Below are positions 20,018 through 31,051 of a stretch of 64,000 nt of DNA, one piece after another. Under the pieces are notes generated by a model, which saw nothing but the letters and a program-made list of their open reading frames with translations, ran no database searches and was not told where the DNA came from. The position numbers and the translations under genes were made by a program. The DNA is from Undaria pinnatifida (lineage: Eukaryota > Sar > Phaeophyceae > Laminariales > Alariaceae), in assembly GCA_012845835.1 (NCBI GenBank), contig JABAKD010000023.1, positions 8,073,147 through 8,137,146 on the forward strand, given 5' to 3'. Each line of letters opens with the position of its first letter. Position 1 is the first letter of the stretch.

Positions 20018-20096
20018 GTGGGGAGTTTCCTTAAGAAGAGTGTCGTTAAAGCGGGGACGACTGTACTAGACAAAAAAAAAGAAAAAATCGCAAAAA

Positions 20097-21980
20097 GGTT
20101 CAAAATCGTGTTGGCAGAAAAACCTAATTTGCAGGAAGCAGCTGAACGGTCAAGAAACAGGCAATATTTCAGTTGTTGATGTTGTCGTTCTCACATTAAC
20201 TCGCATAATCAAGTCCGTGGTCACAGGACAGGCTCCAGTCACTCTGGAGCTGAGGAATACCCTAGGGGAAAAACACAAACCAAAGGTGGTACACGCATAA
20301 ATCACAGCTGACGCAATTCATGCCTCCACCAGAAACATATAAAAGTGAAATCGGGAGTCAGTCTACGATGTGCCAGGTCCATACCGGTGCACATGTCTCA
20401 TTACTCGCACCTGGAAAAACCGACTATACCGCTTGCCATCCAAGAAAGACTACCACGTATATATTACACGTAGTATCTATCACTACGCATACGCACAACA
20501 GACGCAAGTCAATTGGGAAAAAGAAACAAATAACAAAGAAGAGAAAGGGAAGGAAATGGGTGCATGGGGCCAAGAAAAAGAAAATAAAAATAAATTTTAG
20601 GGGGTCTACTGGCGAGGCTGCCACCAGAACGGGATGTGGTCTTTCGACGGTCTACAGCAGTAGTACTACGAACGACTTTCGATAAACCCACCGAATCACG
20701 GACTACCGGCCAATTACGCGATCGACAGCTGGCCGTGGTTGTCACGTGTCTCTGTGCTGGGGGCCCCTGCCCTGCCTCTTGTTGTCTCTGGTTTGCGTAA
20801 AACATGCGGTGTGCTCGATGGTCTCCCGGCAGAAGCACACCAGAACGTCCGCTCGTACGACGTATCATTCTTACAGGAAATGTAATTTTTTTTTCTTCAT
20901 CAATATGGACATAAACGGTTGTTATATATTGGACAGAGTGATGCGTGTACGACTAAACTTGCCAACGGCACTCGCACTGCACTTTGAGCTATCTGCTGTA
21001 GTTCTGGTTGCTACTAGTTGCTGCATTATGTGCTAGACGTTTCGCCCTTCGGCTACTGCTGCTACACCTGCTGTTGTGTGCTTGCCAATGTCGTCAATTG
21101 GCGTTCGTGCTCGTCGTACATACTGCTCCTGTTCTTACCGAGTACGTACGGGTTTCCTCGTACCTCAATCAACCGTACGACGACGAGCTCAAAACAGAAG
21201 GAAGGTGACATGAAATGGCATGGACAATGGCCACATAGAAGCGAGCACAGCGGGGTAGTTCGCTGCGAATCATCCGCACTCGTTCATGCCTACAGCAGAG
21301 GCTGCCTGGAGTGCCAGCGGCCGTGCTAAAGCCAGGGCCAAAAGCCGAAGAGACGGCTCTAAATGCTTGGTTTTGTCTCGAAATATTTAATTCTGTTACG
21401 TGAAAGTATCATGATTTTGGAGTTATTTTGTCACGAAACACCTTGCCGTCGGTAATTTGTGTCACGAAGTTGTTGGATATCGTCGGTAAGTTGTGTCACG
21501 TTTTAGGTGAACCCACACTAAAAAATTTAATTTCCAGCTGGCAAAACGAGCAGGTACAAAAGCAATAAAAATGCCGGGCAAGAAACGAAACAAACTAGTA
21601 AAAAACAGCAAAGAAACTAACGCTCGAGAGTATGCCACCGCAAAATTCTAAACATTGTCACGTACCGTTTGGAAATGATGCCAATTTCGTAAATCATTCA
21701 GGCGTTGCAGCCATTAATATTCGACATTTTTTCCGAAATTCCTCCTCGACATGCGGTATTTTTGCAACTTCTCGCTCGTCTCGCTCGGCACCGTCCGCGT
21801 TCACGTCGATGTGCGGAACGGACACGGCAGGGCGAGGGGCGTTGGAGCCGCCCCCCGAAGGCGGCGCTCGAACCAAGCTATATTCGACCGAGAATTCCAG
21901 TTCCGCGAATCGCATACTTAGGCCGAGACAAAAAACTTCTGACCAAAGTCCATGACACCAAGGAATGATTTGATATATGT
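20097..21980 (+). repeat. Segmental repeat D, copy 1
   Basis: The stretch from GGTTCAAAATCGTGTTGGC to the TA at 21982 is repeated at 23187-25378. It differs by an insertion of about 120 bp near 20780-20935. It contains a sub-segment (20937-21360) found three times in the window and a stretch with three GTGTCACG words at 21440-21500. Frames across it are not conserved as proteins. Confidence 0.75.
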
Positions 21981-21983
21981 TTA

Positions 21984-23170
21984 CAAGGGCTCCGCATGGG
22001 CGACGGCATTCGCCGGCGCCCATGCTTCGGGTAGGGCAGGGCAGCACTTCGACAACTTAAGGTGTAGCTGTCCGATTTGGCATGCATTGAACTTTAAAGT
22101 TGTGCCAAGAGTTCAATACGAACATGGGATTATGAAAGTCATGATTTGACAGAAAAAATACGTAATATTATATAACAAAGAAATCAAGGATAGGCGAAAC
22201 ACACTGTTAAATGCGCCGTCAAGTAAAAGTTGGCGTCTATCAAACAAAACACCAAAAATAGTATTATCGAGAACCTGCGTCGCCTCTTCTAGGCGAAACG
22301 AAAGAGGCCTTGGCATTAATGAAGAGACTGCACTGCTGTCCCCGTGGCAATGGAGGTTCGAAGTCGACAGGATGCAAAGTCGGTTTGCATCAAACGTCGG
22401 CATGGGGCCATGTCAGCCGGCGAGGTTTTGGAAGAAGATTGCTTTGTTTGTTGCGTGAAGGCTGTCGCATTGATTGGTCTGCGTGGTTGCGGGCGAGGAG
22501 AAAAACGAAGAAGACGAGGGCGATCTCTCGTTGCGTCGGCGTTGTCTAAGATAGGTGCGGGGGTGGCTTTGCTCGTACGGGAGGCTGGCGTAGCGCTTTT
22601 TCTCTGTTTTTTCTCGAGAAGGCGGGATATGTGTGTCTGCTATATTTTCTTCGTGGGTGCTTTCACGTTGTCGAAATCGGACGCGTCTCCTCGATACATA
22701 ATGTCCGGAGTGTCTCTACCATGACGACTGCTGATGGTGCCGTGCGCATTTCCCAGAGACTGACATATTATTTACTGGTAGAAATAATCAAATATACCTT
22801 TCTTTGCAACATTTTATTTTCTTCATCCCATTTATCGTCCCCGCACCATTCTCGCGCTCCCTCCCAGTAGTAACTCAAATCCGGGGTCACCTAGCGCGCC
22901 CTCCTCCTCCCTCCCTACTTCGGCACGTGCCTTCATTTTTACCGCGAGGAGAATCGAGCATTTTCCTCCCTCGTCGACTCGCGTCGATTTGTACCTAGCA
23001 GGCGCTCTCAGCAGTTTGTTGATCTCGTTTTTTGATTGCATTTTTGCAAATAAAGTCAAATTTCATCGTGGTGGGTGTCGAACTCAAGGACAACCAAACG
23101 TTGGAGGTATTCGAGGGTAAAACCACTAGACCACCGGGGCGGCCGGCTGACAATTGATTAAAACAAAACA
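21984..23170 (+). repeat. Repeat R1, copy B, uninterrupted
   Basis: The most complete R1 copy, running from CAAGGGCTCCGC to the GGATCTTTGCATAG end. It shows that copy A was split by the OTU insertion. The opening hairpin has one mismatch. A SINE occupies its right end. Confidence 0.75.
22805..23150 (-). mobile_element. tRNA-derived SINE, copy 2
   Basis: Same structure as copy 1. The A box TGGTCTAGTGG lies at 23133-23123 and the B box GAGTTCGACACCC at 23084-23072 on the minus strand. Since copies 1 and 2 sit at the same place in R1, they were probably copied with R1. Confidence 0.7.
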
Positions 23171-23186
23171 GGATCTTTGCATAGGG

Positions 23187-24320
23187 TTCAAAATCGTGTT
23201 GGCAGAAAAACCAATTTTGCAGGAAGCAGCTGAACGGTCAAGAAACAGGCAATATTTCAGTTGTTGTTGTTCTCACATTAACTCGCACAATCCAGTCCGT
23301 GGTCACAAGACTGGTTCCAGTCACTCTGGAGCAGAGGAATACCCTAGGGAAAAACACAAACAACCCAAGGTGGTACACGCATAAATCACGGCTGACGCAA
23401 TTCATGCATCCACCAGAAACACACAAAAGTGAAATCGGGAGTCAGTATACGATGTGCCAGGTCCATACCGGTGCATACGTCTCATTACTCGCGCCTGGAA
23501 AAACCGACTATACCGCTTGCCACCCAAGAAAGACTACCACGTATATATTACACGTAGTATCTATCACTACGCATACGCACAACAGACGCAAGTCAACTGG
23601 AAAAAGAAACAAAGAACAAAGAAGAGAAAGGGAAGGAAATGGGTGCATGGGGCCAAGAAAAAGAAAAGAAAAATAAATTTTAGGGGGTCTACTGGCGAGG
23701 CTGCCACCAGAACGGGATGTGGTCTTTCGACGGTCTACAGCAGTAGTACTACGAACGACTTCCGATACACTCACCGAAGCTCGGACTACCGGCCAATCAC
23801 GCGATCGACAGTTGGCCGTGGTTGTCACGTGTCTCTGTGTTGGGGGCCCCTGCCCTGCCTCTTGTTGGCTCTTGAGAGTGATGCGTGTACGACTAAACTT
23901 GCCAACGAACGGCACTCGCACTGCACTTTGAGCCATCTGCTGTAGTTCTTGTTGCTACTTGTTGCTGCACTATGTGCTAGACGTTTCGCCCTTCGGCTAC
24001 TGCTGCTACACCTGCTGTTGTGTGTTTGCCAATGTCGTCAGTTGACGTTCATGCTCGTCGTACATACTGCTGTTCTCAACGAGTACGTGCGGGTTTCCTC
24101 GTACCTCAACCGTACGACGACGAGCTTAAAACAAAAGGGAGGTGACATGAAATGGCATGGACAATGGCCACATAGAAGCGAGCACAGCGGGATAGTTCGC
24201 TGCGAATCAACCGCACTCGTTCATGCCTACAGCAGAGGCTGGCTGGAGTGTCAGCGGCCGTGCTAAAGCCAGGGCCAAAAGCCGAAGAGACGGCTCTACC
24301 TGCTTCGTTTTGTCTCGAGA
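23187..24320 (+). repeat. Segmental repeat D, copy 2
   Basis: Matches 20097-21360, offset by about 3.09 kb, and lacks the insertion present in copy 1 near 20780. Together with R1 copy B it suggests a D-R1-D tandem duplication. Confidence 0.75.
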
Positions 24321-24341
24321 TTCTGTTATATATATTGGACA

Positions 24342-25380
24342 GAGTGATGCGTGTACGACTAAACTTGCCAACGGCACTCGCACTGCACTTTGAGCTATCT
24401 GCTGTAGTTCTGGTTGCAACTCGTTGCTGCATTATGTGCTAGACGTTTCGCCCTTCGGCTACTGTTGCTACACCTGCTGTTTTGTGCTTGCCAATGTCGT
24501 CAATTGGCGTTCATGCTCGTCGTACATACTGCTCCTGTTCTCACCGAGTACGTACGGGTTTCCTCGTTCCTCAACCGTACGACGACGAGCTCAAAACAGA
24601 AGGAAGGTGACATGAAATGGCATGGACAATGGCCACATAGAAGCGAGCACAGCGGGATAGTTCGCTGCGAATCAACCGCATTCGTTCATGCCTGCAGCAG
24701 AGGCTGGCTGGAGTGTCAGCGGCCGTGCTAAAGCCAGGGCCAAAGGCCAAAGAGCCGGCTCTACCTGCTTCGTTTTGTCTCGAAATTCCGTTCCGTGAAA
24801 GTATCATGATTTGGGAGTTATTTTGTCACGAAACACCTTGCCGTCGGTAATTTGTGTCACGAAGTTGTTGGATATCGTCGGTAAGTTGTGTCACGTTTTA
24901 GGTGAACCCACACTAAAAAATTTAATTTCCAGCTGGCAAAACGAGCAGAAACAAAAGCAATAAAATTCCGATCAAGAAACCAAACGAACTAGTAAAAACG
25001 TCCAGCAAACAATCTAACGCTCGAGAGTATGCCACCGCGAAATTCCAAACATTATCAAGTACCGTTTGGAAATGATGCCAATTTTGTAAATCATTCAGGC
25101 GTTGCAGCCATTAAGATTAAACAATTTTTCCGAAATTTCTCCTCGACACTCGCTCGTCTCGCTCGGCACCCGTCCGCGTTCACGTCGATGTGCGGAACGG
25201 ACACGGCAGGGCGAGGGGCGTTGGAGCCGCCCCCCGAAGGCGGCGCTCGAACCAAGCCATATTGACCGAGAATTCCAGTTCCGCGAATCGCATACTTAGG
25301 CCGAGACGAAAAACTCCTGACCAAAGTCCATGACACCAAGAAATGACTCGATATTCAAGGAATGATTTTATATATATTTA
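24342..25380 (+). repeat. Segmental repeat D, copy 3 (right half)
   Basis: Repeats the 20937-21980 part once more, down to the TA at 25379-25380. At the same TA where R1 begins in copy 1, this copy abuts the palindromic element. Confidence 0.75.
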
Positions 25381-25506
25381 TGCTCGGAGATCGGAATACA
25401 GGACAACACAAAGCAAGGCAGACCGAAGACACGGTGCGTCTTTCTTCGCACAGAGCTCAAGCATTTCTACGCCTCCCTCACTTCTGGATCAGGCTCGATT
25501 CCAGCT

Positions 25507-25863
25507 ATGCCAGCCTGCGTTGCCACAGGCGGGTGCGTGTATATAGATCTAGTAGGTGGGCGACACCGCTGCCAAGTCTGCACGCGTCTTGTACACAATC
25601 TGTGTTTTCAGCACTTGTCTATAACGCCATCGGCGATAATTTCGATGGCAAATTCTTCTGCGGTCCAGGTGCTTCCTGCGCGACCGGTATCGCTAGTGTC
25701 GACAAGCCGTGCGCGGCCGGTGAGTTGTGCACCCGGCGATCGTCCACGGACGCTACACAACCGACAAAGGACCATTGTGAGCATAAATTCCATCTGCTCT
25801 GCTTGCCCAGACCGTGCGCCACTTGCATCGCGGGAGGCACAGGCAAGTACGAGGGAGTGTTAA
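25507..25863 (+). pseudogene. Cys-rich reading frame in the left arm
   Basis: An ATG at 25507 opens 118 codons containing RHRCQVCTRLVHNLC, a CX2C...HX2C pattern like a small zinc finger. In an overlapping frame (25362-25889) there is another Cys-rich run, GKFFCGPGASC followed by KPCAAGELC and FHLLCLPRPC. The two frames read like one protein split by a frameshift. A zinc-binding domain of an old transposase is possible, but I cannot name the family. Confidence 0.3.
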
Positions 25864-27428
25864 TTTTTTTGTCGAAAATTTTTGATTGATTGACAGAAAC
25901 GAAGCTCTTGCACCAGAAGCAGCAACAGCAGCAGCAGCAGCAACGGCATATTCCTGCAACAGGCCTTCCGCCATAAAGACACTGTGGGTGTTCGCTCAAA
26001 TTCCACCTGCTCTGCACGCCTAGAGCATTAGTCTAGCCATAGAGCATGTGACGCTTGTCTCATCGAAGGCACAGGAGGCAAGTACGATGAGTGTTCATAC
26101 TTTACACTGAGTATTTTCGTCGAACATAGGAAGAAACGATCGGAGCTCTCGCATCAACAGCAAGCAGCAGCAGCACAGGTATATTCCTGCAGTAGGCCCT
26201 CCGCCCTATAGACAGTAGCACAGCATGCATCCATGTATCCATCCTTGAAGCACGGTAAGAGAAGCCAAGGATAGGAGAACAGCTGACCCACCACTGTCAC
26301 TGGGACGATGTCATAGAGATGTGTCGTTCAGGAAAACGCAGATTTACAGGCCTGCAATAATGCTGTGCGAGTACCCAGCCTTAACATATATCAGTAACTG
26401 GCACATCCGCATGTATGTATACCTTGCCGCAGGTAGCACGGATGGTGCTTACGTTAGGACTGTCCAACCCACCGCTGGCCAGGAAAGCGCAAGAAAGAAG
26501 GGTGGGTAGGGAAAGCAGCTACAATTAGTGTCATGGAAACTCCGACCATGCCTACACTGATTTATAGCTGGAAAGCGAGTGGAAAGCGAGCGGGGACATT
26601 CAAACAACACGAGACACAAGTAGTACAGCAGTACAAAGAAGTACGATAGATACTGCGTACTGCTGTACTACTTGTGCCTCGTGTTGTGCGGATGTCCCCG
26701 CTCGCTTTCCACTCGCTTTCCGGCTATATATCGGTGTACAGATGGTCGGAGTTTCCATGACATTGTTGATAGCTGTTTTCCCTACCCACCGTTCTTTCTT
26801 GCGCTTTCCTGGCCAGCGGTGGGTTGGACAGTCCTACTGTCGGCATCACCCGTGCTACCTGCGGTAAGGTATAAAAACATACAGATGTGCCAGGTACTGA
26901 TGTATGATAGGGCTGAGAACTCGCACAACAGTACTGCGGGCCTGCAAATCTGCGTTTTCCTGAACGACACATCTCTATGACATCGTCCCAGTGACAGTGG
27001 TGGGTCACCTGTTCCTCCTATCCTTGGCTTCTCTTACCGTGCTTCAAGGATGGATACATGGATGCATGCTGTGCTACTGTCTATAGGGCGGAGGGCCTAC
27101 CGCAGGAATATACCTGTGCTGCTGCTGCTTGCTGTTGATGCGAGAGCTCGGATTGTTTCTTCTTATGTTCGACGAAAATACTCAGTATAAAGTATGAACA
27201 CTCATCGTACTTGCCTCCTGTGCCTTCGATGAGACAAGCGTCACATGCTCTATGGCTAGACTAATGCTCTAGGCGTGCAGAGCAGGTGGAATTTGAGCGA
27301 ACACCCACAGTGTCTTTATGGCGGAAGGCCTGTTGCAGGAATATGCCGTTGCTGCTGCTGCTGCTGTTGCTGCTTCTGGTGCAAGAGCTTCGTTTCTGTC
27401 AATCAATTAAAATTTTTCGACAAAAAAA

Positions 27429-27785
27429 TCAACACTCCCTCGTACTTGCCTGTGCCTCCCGCGATGCAAGTGGCGCACGGTCTGGGCAAGCAGAGCAGAT
27501 GGAATTTATGCTCACAATGGTCATTTGTCGGTTGTGTAGCGTCCGTGGACGATCGCCGGGTGCACAACTCACCGGCCGCGCACGGCTTGTCGACACTAGC
27601 GATACCGGCCGCGCAGGAAGCACCTGGACCGCAGAAGAATTTGCCATCGAAATTATCGCCGATGGCGTTATAGACAAGTGCTGAAAACACAGATTGTGTA
27701 CAAGACGCGTGCAGACTTGGCAGCGGTGTTGCCCACCTACTAGATCTTTATACACGCACCCACCTGCGGTAACGCAGGCTGGCAT
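27429..27785 (-). pseudogene. Cys-rich reading frame in the right arm
   Basis: Mirror copy of the left-arm frame with only a few changes, including the CQVCTRLVHNLC stretch. The high identity is expected from arm-to-arm gene conversion or a recent inverted duplication. Confidence 0.3.
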
Positions 27786-27911
27786 AGCTGGAATCGAGCC
27801 TGTTCCAGAAGTGGGGGAGGCGAAGAAATGCTTGAGCTCTGTGCGAAGAAAGACGCACCGTGTCTTCGGTCTGCCTTGCTTTGTGTTGTCCTGGCTTTCG
27901 ATCTCCGAGCA

Positions 27912-28515
27912 TATTTTTGAAATTCAAACTGTTTTTGCGGGTTTTCATGTACGGGTGTGGTTGTGGCTTTTCGATTCTTGAGCAGACTGCTCAAAATTCA
28001 AAAACGCCGAAAAGGCACTCTACTACTGCTGCTGTTGGTGGGCTGTAAACAGACTTTGCAGCGGACCAGGGGTAGGGCCGGTAGAGTCATCCGCACCTGT
28101 GGCGTTGGCGTGGGTGGAGCGCTTGCGTCGCGTTGCGTTTGTGTGTGGGCCACAACTCGTCGGTCTCCAAAGAACGTGTGACGCGCCTTCTGATTTCGAA
28201 AATTTCTTGCTGCTGTTACGTGTTCGTAGCAAAGAGCTAAATTTGCGCCGCTTTCGGCACCCTTGATGACCCGTTAGCCTGTCTGCCGTGGGCACTTCCG
28301 CAGAGCGTCCTTCAGGAACCCGCCAGCCTCTTCGGGAGAGTGCTTGAGTGTTGTGGATGCCGTCTGGTGTGTCCGAGATGCCCTGTGGAAGATGATGTGT
28401 GCCTCGATGTGTTGGTGTCTTGGCTGCCTGGTCGATTGTTCATTTTTTTTTTGTGGGATTTCACCAATTGTATTTTTTCCCTCGCAAACTGGGCCACCAC
28501 TGTACATTAACCATG
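27912..28515 (-). repeat. Dispersed repeat E, copy 2
   Basis: Reverse complement of 1234-1843. It ends at the TA bordering the palindrome. Confidence 0.75.
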
Positions 28516-29290
28516 AGGAATAGTGCCGGTAGCCGCTACGGTGCCGGTATAATCGGCTGAAACGAGCCAGCGAGATGTAGACGGACTACTACTGCATACA
28601 TGACACACTGGACGCGTGCTACGACAGAGGTATCAATTTCGGCGGGAAAACTTTCTGAGTAGCAACCGTGTTTCTGCTGAGTGCCTCTCAAAGAATGTAC
28701 AATTTGTAATCAGTTTTCGCAGGGATACTCGCTAATCTTGAATATTTGGGGACTAAACGCACACATATTCGTGTATCGTCATGAATAAACGGAAATTCGG
28801 GTATGCGTGCGACCTTGGACGAAAGGGCGTACACACACAAACCGATTTGATCGTGGTGTTGCCTCTCCTCATAACAGAGTTTTCTGAAAAATGGGAACGG
28901 AGCCTAAAATGAGAACGGACGTTTTTTTTTAGAAAGCAAACCAATTGTTGTGTACAAGTGAAAAAAAAAATGACAGTCCTGTGGGGCTGTACAGCAGCCT
29001 TCGAATGAGCTGTCGCTCATGCTGGAAGTCCTCGGCATCGCCTCGGTAGCCAGCATCTAGAGAAATCACCATAGAGCCAGCGTATATCGCTTTTTGCGCC
29101 CTAATTAGTCGTTTCTATCAAACCTGCACAACGTTTTCCCGTTATATTCAAGGAATCTTGTTTCTTTCACATAGCGCGATTTTTCATATATATATGATCG
29201 AACTTTCCCTTCTTTACGCTCTCAAATCGCAAACAAACCAATGATAAAAAACAGACCAGTTTGCAACACCGTCCATCTCCGTTTTACGCA
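28516..29290. other. No gene seen
   Basis: AT-rich sequence without a supported frame. A short piece near 28630 (GGTATCAATTTCGG...) recurs at 29771 in the H repeat. Confidence 0.4.
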
Positions 29291-29299
29291 AGTGTAATA

Positions 29300-30250
29300 T
29301 ATTATCGATGCCCTCCTTTCACCATCCTTCCCATTTCTATGTAACACCTTCATCAACTATCTTCTGCACCCAGCCTGCGAATAACTCAATATTATCCGCG
29401 CGCCCCGGACCAGTATCGGTGACGAGGCGACTTGCGATGCGTTTCCCTACGTGGGCAACAAATATTGCTGTTAACGTAAGGTCCCCACGCAATTTTCTTT
29501 GTCCGTCTGCCGTAACTGGGGAATTGAACTTCCAGCTTCGCAAAAGGAACCGAGGCCGAAACAACAGACCACTGTAGTTGTAACACCCCGTGTATCTCCG
29601 TCTCAGGCAAATGACATACCTGGTACATTTTCGGTCCCCTCCTTTCACCATCTTTGCCCTTTCTATTTAATTTTCATCGACAATCGTCTGCACCCCAGCT
29701 ACAGGGAAAGTGCCATCTTTTCCGACGCGACTTGCCATAATCCATTTTCCTATGAGACTCGTTCAACGATGGAGGTATCAATTTCGGGGAAAGAAATTTT
29801 CTGAGCAGCCACACCGTGTTTCTTCGATAGAGGTAGCACTTTTCGTCTAAATCGGTTTCTGAATGACAGGGCTACATAGTCTACATAGACTATTTTGGTT
29901 GCGCTATTCTCGTCATGTACCTCGGCCATGAGACTTTTTATGCGGTAGAAGTTTTGGTTTTTCTCCAAATCAGTTATTGGGTACCAGGTAGGTCGTAAGC
30001 TCCCAAATCGAGGAAACTTCAGAAATGAAAAAGAAAGGGGGTGCACCTCTATCGTAGCACGCGTATTCATTTTGGACAGCAATTGCAGCACAAAGAAAAT
30101 GGTGTCGGAATTGCTGTTGACGTAAGATTCCCTCACCATTTTCTTTGTCCGTCTGCCGTAACTGGGGACTTGAACCCTTGCCGGAAAGAGGTTCTTTTTG
30201 CAAACAATAATGATCTAACCGGAGCCCGGGCAAGATCCTCGGCGGAGAGA
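29300..30250 (-). repeat. Repeat H pair with tRNA-like B boxes
   Basis: Two related units (about 29308-29640 and 29640-30200) share CCTCCTTTCACCATC at one end and CTTTGTCCGTCTGCCGTAAC near the other. On the minus strand each has a B-box-like word (GGGTTCAAGTCCCC near 30175, GTTCAATTCCCC near 29530) before the shared CAGTTACGGCAGACGG. A matching A box is weak. The second unit contains a 15-bp inverted repeat, arms 30089-30103 and 30133-30147. It may be an old tRNA-derived SINE. Confidence 0.45.
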
Positions 30251-30419
30251 GCGGTGGGGTGAAAATCATTGAAAGCAGACAAAAAGGGTGGATGGATAAG
30301 CGGACGGCGTTGGAAAGCGCCTCCTCGAGGACGTCATCAAGCAGGCTAAACGTTTGGGTGGTCTGCTCACCTTGCGCGTTCAGCAGAGATGAACGCTGCA
30401 GATACCCTGGTACAAGCTA

Positions 30420-30580
30420 CACGGTACCTCCAAAGGGAGTCGCCGACCCTATATCCTTAATGAGGACACACATCCAGCAACACGCGCGATCGGAGTATCA
30501 CACACAGTTTGCAACGACGACGATGAGTTTCGACAAAATCTTCGATCCCACAGCTGGATGGAGAGTATTTAATTTTTATT
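30420..30580 (+). repeat. Repeat G, copy 1 (end segment)
   Basis: Shares AGGGAGTCGCCG, AATGAGGACACACA and GCGATCGGAGTATCACACAC with 35340-35485, 50560-50640 and 58085-58235. Each copy ends in an ATG-led frame (here at 30523) reading MSFDKIFDPTAGW. It is cut by the TIR element at 30581. Confidence 0.65.
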
Positions 30581-30718
30581 AGGGCAATACCCCAAAACGG
30601 GTATACCCGGTCACTTTCCTACCAAAAACGGGGACAGTCTAGAATCAAGTGAGAAGCGCACTCCACGAGCCACGCGATTGATTAGTCAAAACAAAATTGT
30701 ACCTGTTTTTGAGAGATA

Positions 30719-30775
30719 CAAGGGCTCCGCTCCGCGGGCGGCTGACGCCGCCCGCTACGCTCGCGCAAGGCAAGG
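30719..30775 (+). repeat. R1-like start with a GC hairpin
   Basis: Begins CAAGGGCTCCGC after TA, as R1 does, followed by a perfect 9-bp hairpin (arms 30734-30742 and 30747-30755, TGAC loop). Its stem sequence differs from that of R1. Only this leading part is shared. Confidence 0.45.
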
Positions 30776-31051
30776 AAGAATGCAACTAAAAACAAAGACT
30801 ATGGAAAGGGGGCAGAAAGAAGAGGCCCACGATTTTGTGCGAGCAGCGATTTGATAATGCCTAGAGCTGCTTGTGCAGAGCAAATTGCCTTGTTGTGCTC
30901 AGCTGTGCTGTGTGCTTGTTACCGGTGTTACGTTCTGATCGGCAGTACGGGGGTAATTTGCGTGGGGGAAAAAACAGGGGGCCGTGAAAGATCAAATACA
31001 TTGTCTATAGAAAAAGAAAAAAGAGGAAAAGTAGTACTCCGTACACAACAA

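Larger units (their letters stand above)
6327..20063. mobile_element. TA-flanked TIR transposon split by a retrotransposon
   Basis: The left end at 6327 reads CAGTCGACCCCGCTTTAAAG and continues to GACAC. The right end at 20040-20063, read in reverse, is CAGTCGTCCCCGCTTTAACG and continues to ACAC, so 22 of 24 bases agree. TA flanks both ends (6325-6326 and 20064-20065), as in Tc1/mariner/pogo elements. Removing the retrotransposon 7302-20017 leaves about 1.0 kb with no transposase, so it is non-autonomous. Further TIR-like fragments occur inside at 6364-6390, 6838-6860 and 7278-7300. Confidence 0.55.
25381..27911. mobile_element. 2.5-kb palindromic (foldback-type) element
   Basis: Arms 25381-26634 and 26657-27911 are near-perfect reverse complements of about 1255 bp, separated by a 22-bp spacer (26635-26656). 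The ends are TGCTCGGAGATC and its complement, with TA on each side (25379-25380 and 27912-27913). Flanks differ (D on the left, inverted E on the right), so it is not a simple assembly echo. Long-armed palindromes of this kind occur as foldback elements or as inverted dimers of a transposon. No transposase domain is evident. The arms carry decayed Cys-rich reading frames. Confidence 0.75.
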
